Assembly (NCBI GenBank): GCA_900757285.1
Contig: CAAENI010000230.1
Location: forward strand, 1 to 5,101
Direction: 5' to 3'
DNA from: an uncultured Collinsella sp.
Lineage (GTDB): Bacteria; Actinomycetota; Coriobacteriia; Coriobacteriales; Coriobacteriaceae
Length of the DNA stretch: 5,101 nt
Shown here: positions 5,030-5,101 of the stretch, piece by piece
How the letters are laid out: the number at the start of each line of letters is the position of its first letter
How positions within the stretch are numbered: position 1 is the stretch's first letter
The notes under the pieces: generated by a model
What the model saw: the letters and a program-made list of their open reading frames with translations, nothing else
Told to the model about the DNA's origin: nothing
The model's database searches: none
Made by a program: the position numbers and the translations under genes

Positions 5030-5101
5030 CTACATAGTATGGGTCGAATAGACCGGATCATCACGCCAAAGTTCAACCGCATCACAAAGCGCAACGCCCT
5101 C
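5030..5101 (-). CDS. C-terminal end of an unidentified minus-strand gene (runs off right edge)
   Basis: From the right edge, a minus-strand frame reads 23 sense codons (ending VELWRDDPVYSTHTM) and then TAG at 5032-5030. The composition looks like ordinary protein, and the stop lies 66 bases before the folE start, a normal intergenic distance. Another minus-strand frame is also open across this stretch to about 5000, so the frame choice is not certain. Nothing in these few residues identifies a family. Confidence 0.4.
   Translation of the reverse strand, partial: EGVALCDAVELWRDDPVYSTHTM

Noticed and set aside
1..5101. A defence system, mobile element, CRISPR array or prophage
   Set aside because: I looked for spaced direct repeats, transposase or integrase motifs and toxin-antitoxin pairs and saw none. 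The genes are ordinary metabolic or chaperone families with similar codon style throughout.

Overview
The window is visibly GC-rich and densely coded. It carries short Shine-Dalgarno-led genes, two of which start with TTG behind good ribosome binding sites. The gene families and gaps fit a high-GC Gram-positive gut-type anaerobe; a Coriobacteriia member such as Collinsella is my best guess. This is an impression from gene style and content, not a proof, because no rRNA or other marker is present.

Left block (1-1289, all minus strand). Reading right to left, a short SlyD-type FKBP prolyl isomerase is followed 3 bases later by a UreE-like nickel metallochaperone. A 14-bp perfect hairpin ends this pair. 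Beyond it lies the start of a Cof-type HAD phosphatase that runs off the left edge. No other urease gene is present, so the SlyD-UreE pair is the most intriguing part of this half.

Middle block (1290-3286, plus strand). A divergent intergenic region of about 120 bp leads into an M19 (membrane/renal-type) dipeptidase. It is followed by a GC-rich hairpin and then a YgjP/DUF45 (WLM/SprT-like) HExxH metalloprotein with a TTG start.

Right block (3293-5101, minus strand). A compact folate cluster is read right to left: folE (GTP cyclohydrolase I), an HD-domain phosphohydrolase with a cysteine-rich tail, and folB (dihydroneopterin aldolase). FolE makes dihydroneopterin triphosphate and FolB uses dephosphorylated dihydroneopterin. 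The HD protein sits exactly where a dephosphorylating enzyme would be needed and is a candidate for that step. No folK or folP is visible here. The last 24 codons of another minus-strand reading frame lie at the right edge.

Every base is within or close to a gene and no stretch over 300 bases lacks one. I saw no tRNA, rRNA, CRISPR array, insertion sequence, phage gene or defence system.
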